A stretch of 55,607 nt of DNA, from assembly GCA_003427395.1 (NCBI GenBank), contig BFEA01000606.1:346404-402010 (forward strand), read 5' to 3'. Each line of letters begins with the position of its first letter. Positions within the stretch are counted from its first letter, which is position 1. The position numbers and the translations under genes were made by a program. The notes beneath the pieces are model-generated. The model did not search any database. It was not told the origin of the DNA and worked only from the letters and a program-made list of their open reading frames with translations. Source of the stretch: Chara braunii (taxonomy: Eukaryota; Streptophyta; Charophyceae; Charales; Characeae). Below, in pieces: positions 36,401-42,400 of the stretch.

Positions 36401-39400
36401 AGCTCAGTGGGTAGGCCTGTTGGTACACCCATCAACTGTTTAAACACAGACCCGAGTTCGAATCAAAGTGCAATCAAGATGAGCAGATTAAATTAATTCT
36501 GACTGCATTGCCTGCCGTCTTCCTTCGAACACAACAGGCCCTCATTATGAATGCACCTGACTAGAAAGACCGCTAATATACATACATAAATGAGGGTACG
36601 TTGAGTTCGGCGGAACACGTACGGCCAATCAGTGCAATGATGACATCTCAAGATTGTGGCCATTTCAAAAAAGACAAAAATAAGGGCTGTACAGCAGTGC
36701 CAACGACTTCTTTTTTTTTCTTTTTTTTCTTTTTTTTCTTTTTTTTCTTTTTTTTTTCCTTTTTTTCCCTCGAATTACACTGGTAGCTCCTAACGTTTTT
36801 GAATCTGTCTGGTTCCGTCAGGGTTCAAACTCATGATCGTCAGTTTGTTAACATAACAGTTACATGTGTGCACGACCACTCCGAAGCGCATCTGGGTAGG
36901 TTTTTTGTCCAGGTACATTCAAAAAAAAAGTTCAGTCCGAGTGTATCTGGACCAGACGCAGTTCAAATACATTTCGAATGTTGTGTAGTGGATCGGCGCC
37001 CATGCGCTTTGTGGCGACACCGGTCTTGTACCAAGAAAATCCAAAAGAAGACANNNNNNNNNNNNNNNNNNNNNNNNNNNNNNNNNNNNNNNNNNNNNNN
37101 NNNNNNACAAAAAATGAATGATATGGGGGTCTCGGACCAAATACATCCGAACTCTCGAACATTTGAAATGTATTGGAACCATTGCGAGGTCCAGTTACAT
37201 GGATACACTGGACCGAGGCTCAAAGACCCGTCACTACTCGAAGAAGTGAACCTTTACAGGTGGATGAAATACATTACAATACAATACAATATAATATAAT
37301 ATGGGTACATATTATATAGATGATCATATTATAAACATCATCTACATTTTTACAAAAACGTGCAAAATATAACACAACATAATATAATATAATATAATAT
37401 AATTTAATTTAATTTAATATAATATAATATAATATAATACAATATTATATAATAATATAATATATTGTCAAATGAATATCAGAGCGCAAAAGCGAAAAAA
37501 AGAAAAAAAGAAAAAATGAATTCATTTTTTTAATCTTCTTCCTTACAACTCCCCCTGTTCATAACCTCTTGCGTACAAGGCCGCCCACGTGGATGTAGGT
37601 TGAGCGGTGGCTGCCCCCACCCCCGTGGGTCATATCGACCCACTTGCACACAGCCAAAAGGCAAAGAGGCAAAGAAAAGAGGAAGGGAACAGCCTAATAA
37701 TACAGAACAGGGGGCAACAAAACAGATCCCAGATGACAAGTCCCACATGCAAGCATCGCCCCAGTCCCAGATGACTACTTCCTCTTCTATTCTTCCTTCT
37801 TCTTCTTCTTCTTCTTCTCTTCGTCATTGCATGTTCTTAATCCTTCCTGATGCTTGTTGGATGAATGAGGTTACACTTCTGAACAAACGACAGGACAAGA
37901 CCAACCAGGATGTCAAAACATTCTTGTCTGCAAAGAAATCAAAAAAAGGTCCCAGATACATACCTATACACAGCAGATGGCCTTGTTCCACATCAAGAAG
38001 TTGGTATTCCTATTCGGCGTCATCGTAAGCAATCCGTACCGGGACATCATAAAAAACAATCCTAGATGATGATTCCCACATAAAAGCACCGCCCCCATTG
38101 ACAGGCAGGACAACGGGAAGCAACCAACTAGGATACCAAAAAGAACCCGGAGGACCGGTATAAAAAGGCAATCCCGGATGACGATTCCCACATAAAAGCA
38201 CCGCCCCCATGCGGTGCTTTTATGTGGGTTATATAGATGATGGTCATTTTATATGCATTTACAGGATTGCCTTTTATATAGATGATGGTCAGTTTATATG
38301 CATTTACATATTATGTATATATATATACTATATAATAAAACAAAAGTGCATATAGGCGCTCGCTCCACTACACAACACGAACACGAATGTGGCCTGGCAC
38401 CTAGACCAATAACGGAGGGGGCCTCATGGTGGAAGGACAAGTCCAGCAGATGACGCCTGTTCCAGATTTTTGAATCAATCAACGGCCCCAAAGGCTTCAA
38501 TCGGGACCAGAGGAAAAGGTTTTTTTCCCCAGCAACAAGAGAGGAAAAGGTTTTCGCCGCAGACAACAGGAGGCGGCAATGCCTCAAGAAGACATCGCCT
38601 CAAGAAGACATCGATCGGGTTGAGGAAGGAGGGGCAGACCAGGACCATAAGGGACACTACCAGCAAGAGATTCTCCTTGCTTGTGACGGCCGAATCAGCA
38701 AGGGACACCCAGCAAGAGAGGAACAGGTTTTCGCCGCAGACAGCAGGAGGTGGCAACGCCTCAAGAAGACGTCCATTGGGTTGAGGTAGGAGGGGCAGAC
38801 CAGGACCATAAGGGACACTACCAGCAAGAGATTCTCCTTGCTTGTGACGGCCGAATCAGCAAGGGACACCCAGCAAGAGAGGAACAGGTTTTCGCCGCAG
38901 ACAGCAGGAGGTGGCAACGCCTCAAGAAGACGTCCATTGGGTTGAGGTAGGAGGGGCAGACCAGGACCATAAGGGACACTACCAGCAAGAGATTCTCCTT
39001 GCTCATGATGGCGGAATCAGCAAGGGACACACCCAGCAAGAGATTCTCCTTCCCTTATGAGCCTGGTCTGCCTCTCCGTGCTCATCATCCATTTGGATTC
39101 CGATTTCACCATCCTCATCCAAGTTTGGATTTTTCCCTAAACCCTCCGGCACCTCAACTCTCCTTCCAGGCTAACACCTGGAACAGCTGGCCAAAGAAGA
39201 ATGATGCGTCTTACTGGACTCCCTTTGATCCTTCCTGGGCTGTCTCTTATACACATCTAGATGTGTATAAGAGACAGACTTTGTTGTGGTGGGGGGGAGC
39301 AGTGCATCGTGGCAAGAGGTTTCTGGGATTGGATCAGTAGTTTAGGGCAATAGGCTTACGCGCCAGAACCAGAGAGCCTGAGAGAGGGTGAAAACAAAAT

Positions 39401-42400
39401 AGGGGAAACTGCTCGTGCCTGAGTCACCTTTTTAGTTTGAAAAAAATAGGCAAGAAAAGACAAAGTGGCCCCGATGTCATCGTTTGAGTTTAAGAATGTG
39501 CAAGTTTAGTTTTGTGTGTGTGTGTGGGGGGGGGGGGGGGGGGGGAGGAGAAGAGAGAAACTGTGGCCGTTTTTTTCTGTGTCTTGCTACAAGTTTTGAG
39601 CGGATGCCTTAAAGGAGAAAGGAGATGAACTCTAGTTCCCTGATTGATGATGTAAGAGAGTTTGGTGTGTTCCAATTTTACCGGTACATGCTGATATAAA
39701 GATAATGACAACGAGGATGGCATTTTATTAATGAATTAAGGATGATGAAATGAATGATGACGATACTGTTAACGATCATGATGAGGATGGCATTTTATTA
39801 ACGATGCTGTGAAAGATAATGAAGAGGATGGCATTTTATTAATTATTAACAATGATGATTGATGACGATACAGGGACGATACTGTTAAACGATGATGATG
39901 ATGAGGAGGAGGAGGAGGAGGAGGTTATAGTGATGCCGATGAGGATGGCACTGTATTAATTAATTAAGGATTCAGAATTATCGAGGCTACGTGGGGTGCC
40001 CGGCCGGTCTCTGCAGCCGTGCAATTCGCCCAGCCGGTTGCGGGGCAGGCAGAAATCCAACTCGGTGACTCCCAAATCAATCAATCAATCAGTCAGCCAA
40101 TCAACAATAAACCAACCAATTCATTATCTGACAAAACAATCAACCAATCAATCAATCAACCAATCAACCAACGACCACTCAATCAATCAGTGAATCAATC
40201 AACTAACCAACCCCTCAATCACCCAATCGACCAATCAATCAATTCCAGATACCCAAATCAACCAATAAACGAATCCACTAATCAAACCCTTCAATCAACC
40301 AATCAACCAATCAATTCCATCAATCAATCCGCAACCAGCGCCTCGGTGACTACAGTCTTCCCCCGAACATAACGCACATGCGTTGTACTCGAATCTCTAG
40401 GCTGTTCGAATAGAACAGCATACGCGTTGTATTCAAACAGAAAGCAACCCTATGCGTTGTACTCGTTTACAACGCATATGCCTTATTGTTCAGGGAAGGC
40501 GGTAGCGGAAAGGAGCCACATGTGGTCCTAATATCACCTTGCTCCTCTCGACGAGCCGTTCCTGTCGTGATTCCCTGTCCCGATCCCCATTGTGTGTGTG
40601 AACGCCTATCCCGATCACACGTGGACAACTCGGTTGATGCCTTTCGCCAGCATCAACCGAACAGTGTTAAGGGGTGCACATCGATTTATGGAACAGGCAC
40701 ACCCCTCCATCGATGCTGGCACCCCAGCATCAACCCAGTTTAAAGGAGCTCATCGATTTATTGAACAGCCGCACCCCTCCATCGTCGATGCAGGCAGCCC
40801 CGCCGGCGCCCCTCATCGAAAAGGATCGGGGCCATTCCGTCCAAGAGGGGGGGGGGCCTGTTTCAATCAATCGATGATGGAGATGACGGCTTTCTAATTA
40901 ATCAATCAACCACCCTATCAATCTTCTAGGAGTTATCATCAACGCCCCTAGCTCAGTTCGAATCCAGATTGGCTAATTGATTGGGTGAATGATTGATTGA
41001 TTGTTGATTGGCTGACCGATTGATTGAGATTGTTGATTGGCCGACTGATTGATTGATTGATTGTTGATTGGCCGACTGATTGATTGATTGATTGGCTGAC
41101 TGATTGATTGATTGTTGATTGGCTGAAGTGTTGAAATACAGACCGGTGTTCTAATCCACTTGCAATCCGATGAACAGAATCCAACAATTAGGCGAATCCA
41201 GATTGGCTGATTGATTGGCTGAATAATTGATTGATTGTTGATTGGCTGACTGATTGATTGATTGTTGATTGGCTGACTGATTGATTGATTGATTGGCTGA
41301 CTGATTGATTAATTGTTGATTTGCTGAAGTGTTGAAATACAGACCGGCGTTCTAATCCAGATGCAATCCGATGAACAGAATCCAACAATTCAATCAATCG
41401 ATGATGGAGATGACGGCTTTCTAATTAATCAATCAACAGCCCAATCAATCTTGGAGTTGGGGCCCTGGAAGTGTTTAAAACGTGCCCGCCCGCACACTGA
41501 TTATTATTCTCTCTTCAAATTTTTTGTTTCTATTATTATTTTTCGTTTTCCGTTATTTATTTTTAATTCGAATTTGGTATCGAATTTGGAGGTAACTCTG
41601 AGGCAAATGTTGTTCAGTTTGTCTGTATGCATAACATATATTTTTTTCAAATTTTTTGGACGACTTTTTTTTCTTTTCTTTTCTTTTTTTTTGGTCCGCG
41701 TTCGGTCCGAACGGCCGAACGTGTCTATAGGGGGGCCCGGACGTTCGGGCGTTCGGCCCGTCCCGAGCGCCGGTTACTCTGACGTAATCATTAATACTAG
41801 ATTACGTATGAATTGATTGTGAATAATTAACTGTTAATTGAAGGATCAACACGCAGAGGGAAAACTATTAGGGCCATTATTTACTCAGCCGACTACGTTC
41901 ACTTTCAGCAAATTGCTCGGCTCCACGTAAAGTTCATGCATCTGGTCCAGATCTAGCTTTTTTTTTTTGTTCCCTAACCTATTTCTTGTATCAATTGTTT
42001 TACGGAACCTAATACTATCAATTAATTGTTAATTCATTAATTATTAATTAATATTATTAATTAATTGTTAATAATATGGCCCAGATCTTGCTTTTCGTTT
42101 CACTATCCTGTTCGAATCCTACAAATAAAAATTTTAATTAATATTAATTAATTGTTTAGTAATTACCTGTTAATTAAGTTTTAATTAATATTAATTAATT
42201 GTTTAATAATTAACTGTTAATTAAAGGATCGACATGCAGAGGGAAACAAATTCGGTATTATTTACTCGCCCGCATACGTTCACTTTCAGCAAATTGCTCA
42301 GCTCCACGTAGAGCGCATGCATCTGGCCCCGATCTTGCTTTTCTTTCCCGCTATCCTACTCTTTAACCCTACCAATTTTTATTTTTATTTTAATATTATT

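Larger units (their letters stand above)
35963..37001. mobile_element. 1-kb element with ~70-bp terminal inverted repeats
   Basis: Left end GGGCGTCGCTCCACTACACAACACTCTAAATGTATCTTGAAC and right end (reverse complement) GGGCGCCGATCCACTACACAACATTCGAAATGTATTTGAAC match over about 70 bases. The outer GCTCCACTAC motif is shared with the 126-bp MITEs at 26907 and 49829. The interior holds a SINE head (36393), a CTACCG MITE (36512) and a T-rich tract. No transposase frame was seen, so it is non-autonomous or a nest of insertions. Another isolated end lies at 38357 (GCTCGCTCCACTACACAACAC). Confidence 0.75.

Noticed and set aside
38999-39340. Open frame containing [12 protein letters not shown]
   Set aside because: That peptide is translated Nextera mosaic-end adapter, not protein.
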